Below, piece by piece: positions 28,436 through 37,653 of a DNA stretch of 64,000 nucleotides; the first letter of the stretch is position 1; every line of letters starts with the position of its first letter. The stretch lies in assembly GCF_900176635.1 (NCBI RefSeq), contig NZ_FXLN01000003.1, positions 186,001 to 250,000 of the forward strand, read 5' to 3'. Made by a program: the position numbers and the translations under genes. Below the pieces are notes generated by a model that saw nothing but the letters and a program-made list of their open reading frames with translations, had not been told where the DNA came from and searched no databases. This DNA is from Clostridium merdae. Its GTDB lineage: Bacteria; Bacillota; Clostridia; Oscillospirales; Acutalibacteraceae.

Positions 28436-29017
28436 TTAGCGGATAATGTGAATTTCAGCCTTACGTGGAGGGGCGGCTGGCAGTTTGTTTTTAGGCCAGC
28501 CAAGTGCGAGTGTTCCGTAAATATCGTGATCCTCCGGAATCGCAAGTTCCGCCATCAGGCTTCGAATGACCGGCTGGCGTGTTAAACCGGGAAGATGATT
28601 GAGCCAGCACGAGCCAATTCCAAAAGAATGAGCGGCCAGCATCATATTTTCCAACGCAACAGCCGTATCGGCTAAAGCGTTCACATTTTCACGTTGGTTT
28701 GAAACGATTACGTAAGTAGGCGCACGAAACAAAAATTCGGAGTCCTCCCGTTCTGCCTTTGTTTTTAGGAACGAAACGTACGGGTGGGTATCTTCCTCTA
28801 TTGTAACAGCGCGTAGAGCATTGCGAATTGCTGTATTAATGCCCGCCATCACCTGCGGATTCTGCACAGCGGTAAACTTCCATGTTTGCAGGTTTCTGCC
28901 GGAAGGTGCATAGGAACCTGCAAGAAGAATTTGATTCAGGCTTTCCTCCGGAATCTGCCGTTCCTCAAAAGAACGAACGCTGCGTCTGGTAAGAATTGTA
29001 TCCATCACTGGGTTCAA
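28436..29017 (-). CDS. Nitroreductase-family FMN oxidoreductase
   Basis: A 193-aa protein of the NfsA/B fold: TRRSVRSFEERQIPEE at the start, the FMN-phosphate segment SYAPSGRNLQTWKF, AHSFGIGSCWLNHLPG in the middle and ALGWPKNKLPAAPPRK at the end. Such enzymes reduce nitro compounds or quinones with NAD(P)H; the natural substrate is unknown. A TTG at 29017 lies nine bases after AGGAG. The ATG at 29005 is the alternative, and the frame beyond is not supported. Separated from the pseudouridine synthase by 46 bases, possibly co-transcribed. Confidence 0.85.
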   Translation of the reverse strand: MNPVMDTILTRRSVRSFEERQIPEESLNQILLAGSYAPSGRNLQTWKFTAVQNPQVMAGINTAIRNALRAVTIEEDTHPYVSFLKTKAEREDSEFLFRAPTYVIVSNQRENVNALADTAVALENMMLAAHSFGIGSCWLNHLPGLTRQPVIRSLMAELAIPEDHDIYGTLALGWPKNKLPAAPPRKAEIHIIR

Positions 29018-29263
29018 TTTAGACCGCTCCTTTCGCGAGTCTTCCAAAACAAACAAGTGAAATACAGATATACTTTTATTTTATTATAACGCAGATCGTA
29101 ATTCTTGTCGATAAAAGTGGAAGCAGCAGAATTCTCATATGAAGTTTTTCGGCAAATGTGAGGGTATTGAGAAAAACGAATCCTTCTTTCTATATATTAT
29201 TACAATATGAAGTAGAGGTTAAACAAATGATAAATGTATTTTTATAATTAATTATATTGTTTT

Positions 29264-29307
29264 AAAAGGGAGCTGAGTGATATTTCACCCGGCTCCCTTT
29301 TTATTAC
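29264..29307 (-). terminator. Terminator after the chemoreceptor gene
   Basis: AAAGGGAGC...GTGA/TCAC...GCTCCCTTT stem with T residues on either side; it can act in both directions. The remaining 29018-29263 is AT-rich with no gene. Confidence 0.75.
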
Positions 29308-29387
29308 TTTCTATCATATTTACCCTTTATCACTATTTCAAGTTTCCGGCAAGCGTCCATTTTAAATAAACACAGGAATGGATGTGC

Positions 29388-31535
29388 TTATATGAGAGGC
29401 TCCTCTACTTCCGCCACATCTGCACAAATCTCTTCTCTCAGCTGAAAGCCACTAATCTCATGCCGAAGAGTTTCTGCCTGAGCCGAAAGCTCCTGACTGG
29501 AGGCCGAGCTTTCCTCCGCAGTTGCAGCGTTTGTTTGTACCACAGCGGAGACTTGAGAAAGCCCTGTGGAAATTTGCTCAATTGCCGCAGTTTGCTGCTC
29601 AGAGGCCTTTGCGATATCTTTTGTTATGTCGCCAATGCGCCCTGCCTTTGTAAAAATCTCTTTTAGAATGTTGGCAGTTTCATCTGTGATTTTGGTACCC
29701 TCTTCTACCATAGCATCAGACTTTTGGATAAGCAACTCCGTCTTTTTCACTGCTTCCGTAGATTTTGCAGCGAGCTCTCTCACTTCATCTGCAACCACGG
29801 CAAAGCCTCTTCCGGCAGCACCTGCTCTTGCAGCTTCAATTGCGGCATTTAGGGCCAAAATATTGGTTTGCGCCGCTATGTCTTCGATCACCTTGGTGAT
29901 TGTGCTAATCTGCGAGGAAGCATCGTCAATGCTTTCCATCGATTCTTCCAAGCGCTTCATATGGGAAATGCCCAACTCAAAGCTCTCATTGGTTTCTGCA
30001 ACTAGTTGTGAGGCCTTCCCTACATGCTTCATATTCTCTTCTGCCTGTTCCGATACCTTCATAACAGAAGCAGAAAGCTGCTCCACCGTTGCGGCCTGCT
30101 CAGTTGCGCCGGAAGCCAACGCCTGCGCAGCGTTTGAAACCTGTGCCGCTCCCGCGCCTACCTGGTCCGCTGCAAGCCCAATTCTGCAAAGCGTGCTGTT
30201 GAGTGAATCAGATATACGCTCCAACGCTTCGCGGATTGGCGCAAAGTCGCCAACATACTCCTGCTCTACGGAAATTCGCATGTCACCGTCAGCTAATTTG
30301 GTGAGCAGTGCGGAAATCTCTTTTATATAGCCTTGCAAAACCGTGGCAGTTCGCTGGAACACTTCGCTTAAGTACCCAAGCTCATCGGAGGAATCCACGT
30401 GGTAATCCACACTTAGATTGCCCTGCTCCATATTTTCTGCCGCAGCAACCACGGTACCAATTGGTTTCAGCGCACGGCGCAGGGTAAAAACGATTCCGTT
30501 GGCAATACCAATGATTCCTAAAACACCAATTGCAATGAGCAGTGCCAGTATAAAATACACCTGCCGCAACGCATCATCTTTCGTTACAACAAAAGCACTA
30601 GAAAGCGGGGTGTCTACCCCTGTAATCTTTACTGGAATATGTACAATATAACTCTCCTTTTTAAAAAGAGAATCTGTTGCCTCCCACTGCTGCTGCTTGC
30701 CTTCTTTTGCTACCGTTATTATCTCGTCGTTTACTCCACCTGTAGCAAATTCTGAGCCCATAACGGAAGCGTTTTTGGAGTTCGCCAAGTACACCCCTTT
30801 ACCGGAAAGTAAGTAGGTGTAGGCTTCTTTGTATTCACCGGTATCGAACTCGAGTGAGTTAATCGTATCCACAACAATATCGCAGTTGGCAACGCCCAAA
30901 AATTTGCCAGTGGAGGAAAGAATGGGATTGCTTATCGTAATCAGCCATACTCGTTTGCCATTACTAAGGTCGTAGGTATACGGCTCTGTAATATGTGGCT
31001 TTAATGTTTCTTTTGTCGGCAAGTAATAATCACTCTTGCCGTATGTACTGTAATCTGCCAATTCATCCAATAAAATAGAGCTGCCATTGCGGTAATAGTA
31101 ATACGACTTGCCGTCGGGCGTATTGGGAACAAACGCATTTGGCTCCCACGCTGTATAAACGGAGAAAATGTGATCATCCGCTAGAACACTCTTCATCATA
31201 CTCTTTGACAGCTCCACTTTATTGCTTATTAAAATGGAAGCATCGTACAAATCGGTAATAGAACCACTCAGTGCCTGCGCACGAGCCTGCATGGCATTCA
31301 TATAGTCTGAAGATAGAGCAGCGTTGTTTTTTGCTAAAGTAGTTATTCCTGCACGGGTCATGTCGCGCACCATTGAAACCATCTGTACTCCCAAAACCAC
31401 AACCATAATCGTGATGACAGCCGTCGTCATGAGAAGTAGCCTGGCAGGAATGCGGAACGTTAGTCGGCGAGTAAGGGGCACCGATTTTAAATATGTGTTT
31501 GCTTTTGAAGACAACTTCTCTTTTCTTCTAAACAT
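29388..31535 (-). CDS. Methyl-accepting chemotaxis protein with Cache sensor domain
   Basis: A 715-aa transmembrane chemoreceptor. The first membrane helix is at about residues 28-52 (LLLMTTAVITIMVVVLGVQM). The extracellular dCache-type domain follows (YTAWEPNAFVPNTPDGKSYY, TISNPILSSTGKFLGVANCD). The second helix is near residue 330-350 and is followed by HAMP and the cytoplasmic signalling hairpin with IAAQTNILALNAAIEAARAG and GRGFAVVADEVRELA. AAAGGGAG precedes the ATG. No other chemotaxis or flagellar gene is in the window. The ligand is unknown; dCache domains often bind amino acids or small acids. Confidence 0.93.
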   Translation of the reverse strand: MFRRKEKLSSKANTYLKSVPLTRRLTFRIPARLLLMTTAVITIMVVVLGVQMVSMVRDMTRAGITTLAKNNAALSSDYMNAMQARAQALSGSITDLYDASILISNKVELSKSMMKSVLADDHIFSVYTAWEPNAFVPNTPDGKSYYYYRNGSSILLDELADYSTYGKSDYYLPTKETLKPHITEPYTYDLSNGKRVWLITISNPILSSTGKFLGVANCDIVVDTINSLEFDTGEYKEAYTYLLSGKGVYLANSKNASVMGSEFATGGVNDEIITVAKEGKQQQWEATDSLFKKESYIVHIPVKITGVDTPLSSAFVVTKDDALRQVYFILALLIAIGVLGIIGIANGIVFTLRRALKPIGTVVAAAENMEQGNLSVDYHVDSSDELGYLSEVFQRTATVLQGYIKEISALLTKLADGDMRISVEQEYVGDFAPIREALERISDSLNSTLCRIGLAADQVGAGAAQVSNAAQALASGATEQAATVEQLSASVMKVSEQAEENMKHVGKASQLVAETNESFELGISHMKRLEESMESIDDASSQISTITKVIEDIAAQTNILALNAAIEAARAGAAGRGFAVVADEVRELAAKSTEAVKKTELLIQKSDAMVEEGTKITDETANILKEIFTKAGRIGDITKDIAKASEQQTAAIEQISTGLSQVSAVVQTNAATAEESSASSQELSAQAETLRHEISGFQLREEICADVAEVEEPLI

Positions 31536-31683
31536 TGTTCCACATCTCCCTTTAATAAAAATAAATTGATAGATATTTATGACAAAATATAAACATCGAC
31601 TGTAAATTTAAAATAGGAGTTTTATATTTTTTGCAAGTTTTTTTCAATGAAATTATCAACGCTTTTCATAACACGCTGAAACG

Positions 31684-33105
31684 CTATTCAACCTCTTCTA
31701 AACATGATGTTTCAGGCAAATCTTCTTGCAACACTTTTTCTTCCGTTGTACTCAATGCCGTAATTCCCTGTGCATTCGCTTCCTTTTTTGCCAAGCGAAC
31801 ATAAATAAGGCTGTGGAAAATTACAATTACAATCCAGCCAATACCGGTAGCATAAGACACTGCACTCATGCCCATGCTCGAGATAAACAGGTACGATAAA
31901 ATAACCCGCAGCGAAATATGAATCGTTGTACCGATCAGCGGTATATTTACCATACCGCTGCCACGGTAAAAGCCAACAAAGGCACTTCCTGTATAGCTTA
32001 AAAAATAGAAAAAACAAAGAATTTGAAGATAAGTAGTTCCATAAGAAATCGTCATTGCACTGCCGCTTGGCACAAACACGCGCATAAGTGGTTCCGCCGT
32101 AAAAAATAAAATGGATGAGAGCAACACCGCTATGAGAAGCATCCCTCTAAGGCCTGTAAAAAAGCCTTTCCTTGCGCGCGGGCGTTTCCCCGCACCGGTA
32201 TTCTGCGCCACAAAAACAGAGATGGCCTCTGCCCCACTTTCACCTGCCGCTAGCACAATTCCCTCAATGCGAGTGGTAGCTGTATAGGCTGAAATGGCTG
32301 CAAGCCCCATCGTATTCACCGCACCCTGAACCAACAGCTTGCCTATGTAAAGGCTGGATTGATGCAAGGCCGAAACAAGAGAGAAACGGGTAATTTTCAT
32401 AATTAAAGAACCGTCGTACCGCATGTCTTCACGCCCTATCCGCAAAAAGGAAAGTGTTCTACGAATATACAGAAAGCACAGCAAAGCGGAAATAATTTGA
32501 GCCAATACGGTAGCGAGAGCCGCACCCCGAACACCCAAATTCAGGTGCGCCACGAATAGAATTGCTAACAGCAAGCTAACTGCAATAGATATGAGTAAGA
32601 ACACCAGTGCAGCACTTGTATTGCCGATTGCACGTAAAACAGCGGCAAAAAAGTTATAGAGAAAACAAGCAATAAGCCCCAAAAAAATGGTGTTTAAATA
32701 CTCAACTGCAAAAGCGGAAACCTCTGGAGGTGTTTGAATTAGCCTAAGTAGAAATGGCGTGCAGGTAAGCCCCAGAACACCAATGAGCACGGTGAATGAA
32801 AGGCCAAATACCAACGATAAAAAGATTGCCTGCCGCAACGCCGGGTGATCTTTCTTTCCATATAGAGAGGCCATAATGACTGCGATACCGGTACAACAGC
32901 CGCCCAATATAAAAATGAACAGATTCATTACTGTTCCCGCGATGCCAATCGCCGCAAAGGCCGCTTCACCCAAGTACCGTTCCACAATGATGGAAGAAAT
33001 AATGTTGTAGAATTGCTGTAAGATATTGCCGAATAGCAGTGGAAGAGCAAGCCGCACTAATATGGGTTGTATCTTCCCTTCGGATAGTGTGATGTTGGAT
33101 GCCAT
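31684..33105 (-). CDS. MATE-family multidrug efflux pump
   Basis: A 473-aa membrane protein with about twelve hydrophobic segments and the typical internal two-fold pattern. The N-terminus (ITLSEGKIQPILVRLALPLLFGNILQQFYNIISS) is characteristic of the DinF/NorM-like clostridial branch. MATE pumps export cationic compounds using sodium or proton gradients. The C-terminal tail is acidic and soluble. GGGAGG lies 12 bases before the ATG. The substrate is not predictable. Confidence 0.9.
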   Translation of the reverse strand: MASNITLSEGKIQPILVRLALPLLFGNILQQFYNIISSIIVERYLGEAAFAAIGIAGTVMNLFIFILGGCCTGIAVIMASLYGKKDHPALRQAIFLSLVFGLSFTVLIGVLGLTCTPFLLRLIQTPPEVSAFAVEYLNTIFLGLIACFLYNFFAAVLRAIGNTSAALVFLLISIAVSLLLAILFVAHLNLGVRGAALATVLAQIISALLCFLYIRRTLSFLRIGREDMRYDGSLIMKITRFSLVSALHQSSLYIGKLLVQGAVNTMGLAAISAYTATTRIEGIVLAAGESGAEAISVFVAQNTGAGKRPRARKGFFTGLRGMLLIAVLLSSILFFTAEPLMRVFVPSGSAMTISYGTTYLQILCFFYFLSYTGSAFVGFYRGSGMVNIPLIGTTIHISLRVILSYLFISSMGMSAVSYATGIGWIVIVIFHSLIYVRLAKKEANAQGITALSTTEEKVLQEDLPETSCLEEVE

Positions 33106-33145
33106 AGTAAAAGAGTTCCTCCCGGGTTACAAATAGCTATATTAT

Positions 33146-33480
33146 ACCACAGGTGCAAAGCACCGTTGCGGTATATTTCTAATTGGCGAAGCTGGTAAAA
33201 AGCCGCTTGCGGGATTTTTACCACAGGTGCGAAGCACCGTTGTGGTATATTTCTAATTGGAGAAGCTGGTAAAAAGCCGCTTGCAGGGATTTTTACCACA
33301 GGTGCGAAGCACCGTTGTGGTATATTTCTAATTGGTGAAGCTGGTAAAAAGCCGCTTGCAGGGATTTTTACCACAGGTGCGAAGCACCGTTGTGGTATAT
33401 TTCTAATTGGCAAAGCTGGTAAAAAGCCGCTTTTTGTAATTGGCGAAGCCAGTAAATAGACGCTTACGGGATTTTTATCT
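33146..33480. repeat. Tandem 74-75-base hairpin repeats
   Basis: Four full units start at 33146, 33220, 33295 and 33370, followed by a degenerate fifth. Each contains ACCACAGGTGC-GAA-GCACCGTTGTGGT, which folds into a tight stem, and a second stem GGTAAAAA...TTTTTACC spanning the unit junction. There are no unique spacers, so it is not a CRISPR array. The 75-base period keeps one frame open on the minus strand and gives a 25-residue protein repeat, but no start signal supports it. It lies upstream of the MATE gene. Confidence 0.9.
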
Positions 33481-33582
33481 ATAAGCACAATAAAATAGCT
33501 ATTTAAGGTAATTATACCATATTTTTCTATTTTTTGTATAAGGTTATCCTCCAAAATTGCTTTTAAAAGTTTGTTGATAAAT

Positions 33583-33616
33583 AAAAAGGCAGGCAGTGCC
33601 AAAAGCACTGCCTGCT
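33583..33616 (-). terminator. Terminator of the glycerol-3-phosphate flavoprotein operon
   Basis: GCAGGCAGTGC / GCACTGCCTGC perfect stem followed by CTTTTTA on the minus strand, 30 bases past the DUF1667 gene. Confidence 0.9.
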
Positions 33617-33645
33617 AATTTTGTCATGTGGTTATTCTTTTTTCA

Positions 33646-34011
33646 TCATTTAGCATCCGACTTTTTTGCCAAGCTGCGCGTTACCACAAAATTAACGTCG
33701 AGCCCCAATAGATTTGGTACAACAATATCGCCCACGTGTACAGGGGCCTTTAGTGTAATACCGTTAAGTAATCGCATAGCCTCAAAAATATCCTTTTTGG
33801 GGATTTCTCGGTCTGTTTTTACCGGAACTCGCTCAATGGAAGCACCCTCTATTTTCACCGTGGAGGTTACTGTACGGGTAGGGGCAGTCAGTTCTTTTTT
33901 GCCGTATACTTCTCCCCTCGGGCAGGAATTACCAGTAACCTTAAACCCGGTTTTTTCATCCACATGCAGGCGGCACCCCTTGGGACAAACAATACAAACC
34001 AGCTCTGTCAT
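33646..34011 (-). CDS. DUF1667 protein, probable Fe-S partner of the glycerol-3-phosphate flavoproteins
   Basis: A 121-aa protein with an N-terminal cysteine motif (CIVCPKGCRL then NSCPRGEVYG), giving CxxC-x3-C plus a fourth Cys, suitable for an iron-sulfur cluster. The rest matches the DUF1667 pattern (TAPTRTVTSTVKIEG). It lies three bases after an FAD oxidoreductase and ends the operon. In many clostridia this three-gene set (GlpA-like, TrxR-like, DUF1667) replaces the GlpABC complex. An electron-transfer role is inferred from that arrangement. Confidence 0.82.
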   Translation of the reverse strand: MTELVCIVCPKGCRLHVDEKTGFKVTGNSCPRGEVYGKKELTAPTRTVTSTVKIEGASIERVPVKTDREIPKKDIFEAMRLLNGITLKAPVHVGDIVVPNLLGLDVNFVVTRSLAKKSDAK

Positions 34012-34014
34012 GCG

Positions 34015-35286
34015 TCAATCCTCCTTCTCAATTGAAACCGTTAGCTCACCGTTTTCCGCTTTTTGCAGCAAAGACAGCGGCAAAGAAATTTTCTCCATCT
34101 CACCGGGGGCTAAGTGCTCCCGCGGATACGAAGCGATGCGGGTCTCACCGCTCTTAATCATAATTTTGGCACTGCGTAATACCTGATTCACACGGAAAAA
34201 TACATCTACCGCTTTTTCAACTCCCTGCGGGCGAATTTTCTGCGGTACGGTATACCCTACTCCAAACCCATTGGTAATACGCAGAAGCCCCTCTTCACTT
34301 GGACTGCCGTTTTTACTGCACAACGCTGCTGCCTTACCAGCGCGCTGGCTTTCGGCTGTTACAAAATCCACTAAGTCGTGCACATGGGCAACATTGCCGC
34401 ATGCAAACACACCGGAGGCGCTAGTCTCCATATTCTCATACACAACTGGGCCGTTAGTGCGTGGGTCAATTTCAAGTCCCGCCTGCCGTGACAGCTCATT
34501 TTCTGGAATAAGGCCAACGGATAGCAAAACGGTATCGCAGTCTAACACCTCTTCCGTTCCAGGAATCGGCATCCGATTTTCGTCTACCTTTTGTACTACC
34601 ACCTGCTCCACACGCTTATCGCCCCGAATATCTGTAATGGTGTGCGATAAATGGAGCGGAATATCGTAATCGTTGAGGCACTGCACAATATTGCGCATGA
34701 GTCCGCCAGAGTAAGGCATTACCTCATAAACTCCAAGTACCTTTGCGCCCTCCAGAGTAAGGCGGCGCGCCATGATTAGGCCGATGTCTCCCGACCCTAG
34801 TATAATCACACGGTTACCAACACGGTCGCCCTCTAGGTTCATATACAATTGAGCTGCTCCTGCTGTGAATACACCGGCTGGGCGGCTTCCGGGTATGCCA
34901 ATGGCACCACGTGTTCTTTCTCGGCACCCCATTGCCATTACAATGGCATTTGCTTTGAGCTCCATATACCCACGCTGCGGGTTAATGGCATAAATGGTGC
35001 GTTTTTCACTTAAATCAAGCTCAAGTACCATCGTTCCAGTGAGTACTTCAATATCGGTTTTCTTTATTTCATTTATAAAGCGTTCCGCATATTCCGGCCC
35101 AGTTAGCTCCTGCTTAAAATAATGCAGACCAAAGCCGTTATGAATGCACTGGTTTAAAATACCGCCAAGGTCGCTCTGGCGCTCCAAAAGCAGAACACTT
35201 TCAGCTCCGTTCTGTCTTGCAGAGAGGGCAGCCGCCAAACCGGCTGGCCCACCGCCAACCACAATTACATCGTATATCTGCTTCAC
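34015..35286 (-). CDS. FAD/NAD(P)-binding oxidoreductase of the glycerol-3-phosphate operon
   Basis: A 423-aa flavoprotein with the FAD motif VVGGGPAGLAAALSARQNG at the N-terminus and a second nucleotide-binding GxGxxG (IILGSGDIGLIMARRL) near residue 170. GVFACGNVAHVHD contains the FAD ribose-binding Asp-like segment near residue 295. The start is a GTG overlapping the upstream stop by four bases, with GGAGG ten bases before it. It probably passes electrons between the GlpA-like dehydrogenase and NAD(P) or a quinone-like acceptor. The acceptor is inference. Confidence 0.85.
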   Translation of the reverse strand: MKQIYDVIVVGGGPAGLAAALSARQNGAESVLLLERQSDLGGILNQCIHNGFGLHYFKQELTGPEYAERFINEIKKTDIEVLTGTMVLELDLSEKRTIYAINPQRGYMELKANAIVMAMGCRERTRGAIGIPGSRPAGVFTAGAAQLYMNLEGDRVGNRVIILGSGDIGLIMARRLTLEGAKVLGVYEVMPYSGGLMRNIVQCLNDYDIPLHLSHTITDIRGDKRVEQVVVQKVDENRMPIPGTEEVLDCDTVLLSVGLIPENELSRQAGLEIDPRTNGPVVYENMETSASGVFACGNVAHVHDLVDFVTAESQRAGKAAALCSKNGSPSEEGLLRITNGFGVGYTVPQKIRPQGVEKAVDVFFRVNQVLRSAKIMIKSGETRIASYPREHLAPGEMEKISLPLSLLQKAENGELTVSIEKED

Positions 35287-36731
35287 TGTTCCGCCGCCTC
35301 CTTCTGCTCTTTGGTTCGGCCAAGGATAATATTCATGCCTGCACGATCCAGAGGCACCTCGCTCTCCGGAATACCCAGCTCACGGGCAATAATCGCTTGT
35401 ACTCTTGGCCCGCAGAAGCCGCCTTGGCAGCGCCCCATACCAGGGGTACAGCGGCGCTTGATGCCGTCTACCGAGCGTGGAGCGAGCGGGCGGTGCATTG
35501 CATCTACAATCTCGCCCTCTGTAACAGTTTCACAGCGGCACACGATGGTACCGTATAATGGGTTACGCATAATCGCCTCACCACGCTCCTTGGCACTCAG
35601 CGATTTAAAGCGTAGTACACGGCGCTTGGCTACAAAATTAGGGTTCGGTTCAAGCTCTAACCCTGCACCGTGCAGCATTTGCACCATTTCTCGCGCAATC
35701 GCAGGGGAAGAAGTAAGACCGGGGGATTTAATACCGGCAATGTGGAAAAAGCCCTTGCAAGCTTTCGATTCCTCCACAATAAAATCATCCTGCGTAGAAA
35801 TTGCACGTACACCCGCAAAATTGCGGATGGAATCGCGGAAATTGATGTTCGGCACACTGCGAACCGCCGCCTGCCTTACCGCATGAAGCCCGCTGGCGGT
35901 GGTGTCTGCATCGTCTGCATCCACATCCTCTGCATTGGGGCCAACAATCAAATTGCCATGCACCGTAGGCGAAACGAGAACGCCCTTACCTACCTTAGTA
36001 GGACATTGGAAGATTATATGCTTTACAAGCTTGCCCTGTGTGGTATCCAGTACAAAATATTCACCGCGGTTTGGGGTAATGGTAAAGCTTTTATCTCCTA
36101 CCATTTTCGCAATTTGGTCTGTATACACCCCGGCAGCATTCACAACAAACCGAGCCTGCACCTCACCCTGTGCGGTTTGTAGGGTAAAGCAATCAGCATT
36201 CTTTTTTATGCCGGTTACTTCCGCATCCAGCATCACTTTTGCGCCGCCATCCACAGCGGCCTCCGCCTGTGCAATTGCCAGCTCCCACGGATTTATAATT
36301 GCTCCACTGGGTGCCCAAAGTGCAAACAAAGCATCGTCACTCAGGGCGGGCTCCATTTGGTGCAATTCTTCTTTTTCAACGATTCGCAGTCCTGGAACAC
36401 CGTTCTCTATTCCTCTGTGGTACAGTTTTTCTACTGTTTTACGGTCTTCTTCCGAAAACCCAAGTACCAGCGAACCGATTTTATCATATAGAATATCCAG
36501 ATCTTTGCAAAGCTGCTCAATAATCCGGTTTCCCTCCACATTACAGCGGGCCATTACAGTACCCGGCTCCGGGTCGTACCCTGCGTGAACAATCGCGCTG
36601 TTTGCTTTGGTAGTGCCGACGCTAACGTCGTTCTCCTTCTCCAAAAGCACCGCGTTCACCTTGTAGCGGCTTAGCTCATACAGCATCGAACAGCCGCACG
36701 CCCCACCACCGATGATTGCTACATCAAACAT
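35283..36731 (-). CDS. Glycerol-3-phosphate dehydrogenase-like flavoprotein (GlpA type) with C-terminal [2Fe-2S] domain
   Basis: A 482-aa protein. The N-terminal FAD motif AIIGGGACGCSMLYELSRY leads a DAO-type domain (to about residue 375). The C-terminal BFD-like domain has cysteines in CRCET and CTPGMGRCQGGFC, which bind a [2Fe-2S] cluster in GlpA and sarcosine-oxidase relatives. It should oxidise sn-glycerol-3-phosphate to dihydroxyacetone phosphate, supported by glpF, glpK and glpP next door. ATG at 36731 follows AGGAGGT; the frame extends upstream without a site. A terminator-like hairpin directly before it suggests GlpP control. Confidence 0.87.
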   Translation of the reverse strand: MFDVAIIGGGACGCSMLYELSRYKVNAVLLEKENDVSVGTTKANSAIVHAGYDPEPGTVMARCNVEGNRIIEQLCKDLDILYDKIGSLVLGFSEEDRKTVEKLYHRGIENGVPGLRIVEKEELHQMEPALSDDALFALWAPSGAIINPWELAIAQAEAAVDGGAKVMLDAEVTGIKKNADCFTLQTAQGEVQARFVVNAAGVYTDQIAKMVGDKSFTITPNRGEYFVLDTTQGKLVKHIIFQCPTKVGKGVLVSPTVHGNLIVGPNAEDVDADDADTTASGLHAVRQAAVRSVPNINFRDSIRNFAGVRAISTQDDFIVEESKACKGFFHIAGIKSPGLTSSPAIAREMVQMLHGAGLELEPNPNFVAKRRVLRFKSLSAKERGEAIMRNPLYGTIVCRCETVTEGEIVDAMHRPLAPRSVDGIKRRCTPGMGRCQGGFCGPRVQAIIARELGIPESEVPLDRAGMNIILGRTKEQKEAAEQ

Positions 36732-36762
36732 CTGTAAACCTCCTAAAAAGTAACGATTCGGG

Positions 36763-36824
36763 CAAAAAGAGCCAAGCAAAGCAGACCCAATTTTTACATG
36801 AGTCTAGTTTGCCCGGCTCTTTCT
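36763..36824 (-). terminator. Leader terminator between glpF and the flavoprotein operon, possible GlpP target
   Basis: AAAGAGCC...GGCAAA...AGAC pairs with GTCT...TTTGC...GGCTCTTT, followed by TTTTTGCCC, 32 bases before the flavoprotein start. In Bacillus, GlpP acts by preventing termination at a similar leader hairpin of glpD. The same use here is inference from position. Confidence 0.65.
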
Positions 36825-36889
36825 CTCAATTCTCGGCAAATTTCAGTTTATGCCATTGTAAGGGGATTGTCAAGGGATTCTTTGTGTGT

Positions 36890-37597
36890 TTAAAAGATTG
36901 CTGCTGCAAGCCAAGCGCCCAACAAACCGCCGCAAATGGGGCCTACTACTGGAATCCAGGAGTAGCTCCAGTCGGAGTCTCTCTTGTCTTTAATGGGAAG
37001 AATTGCATGTGCAAGACGAGGGCCAAGGTCACGAGCAGGGTTCATTGCATAACCTGTGGTGCCGCCGAGGCTGGCGCCGCAAGCAAAGATGATTGCACCT
37101 ACACCGAAGGTTCCCATTGCGGCAACGCCGTTTACGGGAGTTTGTGCGATACCCAGAATTGCAAATACCAGAACAAAGGTTGCAATTACTTCGCTAATAA
37201 AATTGTTGGTGTAATTGCGGATGGCAGGGCCGGTGCAGAAAACGCCCAGCTTCGTGCTGCCGTCATCGGTAGCATCAAAGTGGTCTTTGTACATAACCCA
37301 AACCAAAATAGCTCCCACAAAGCCGCCTACCATTTCAGCAACAATGTAGCCGGGAACAACCGACCAAGAAAGCTTGCCGATGGCTGCAAGGCCAAGCACC
37401 AAGGCGGGGTTGAACACCGCGCCACTGGCGGTAAAAATAAGTGCGGGAATTAAAACTGCGCAAGCCCAGCCTAAGGTTATTACAACCCAACCCGAGTTTT
37501 GGCCTTTTGTTTTATTTAGGATGACGTTTGCGACTACCGCATCGCCTAACAGAACCAACAGAGCAGTGCCTAAAAATTCATACAGATAGTTTTGCAT
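36890..37597 (-). CDS. glpF: Glycerol uptake facilitator (aquaglyceroporin)
   Basis: GlpF is a membrane channel letting glycerol in by diffusion. The 235-aa protein has six membrane helices and both NPA boxes: FNPALVLG near residue 67 and MNPARDLGPR near residue 185, the Arg-Asp after the second being typical of glycerol-conducting members. ATG at 37597 follows GAGGAGG; an in-frame TTG six bases earlier is not needed. It follows glpK by 56 bases on the same strand. Confidence 0.95.
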   Translation of the reverse strand: MQNYLYEFLGTALLVLLGDAVVANVILNKTKGQNSGWVVITLGWACAVLIPALIFTASGAVFNPALVLGLAAIGKLSWSVVPGYIVAEMVGGFVGAILVWVMYKDHFDATDDGSTKLGVFCTGPAIRNYTNNFISEVIATFVLVFAILGIAQTPVNGVAAMGTFGVGAIIFACGASLGGTTGYAMNPARDLGPRLAHAILPIKDKRDSDWSYSWIPVVGPICGGLLGAWLAAAIF

Positions 37598-37653
37598 AAA
37601 CAAATCCTCCTCTATTTGCTTTTAAAACCGTGTTTTAAAGCCCGCAGTACTTT

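Noticed and set aside
33146..33480. CRISPR array
   Set aside because: Units are directly adjacent and about 75 bases long with no unique spacers, and there is no cas gene in the window.
33057..33608. Minus-strand open frame with a 25-residue repeat
   Set aside because: The repeat comes from the 75-base tandem array, whose period is a multiple of three. There is no ribosome site or protein-like sequence outside the array, and it overlaps the start of the MATE gene.
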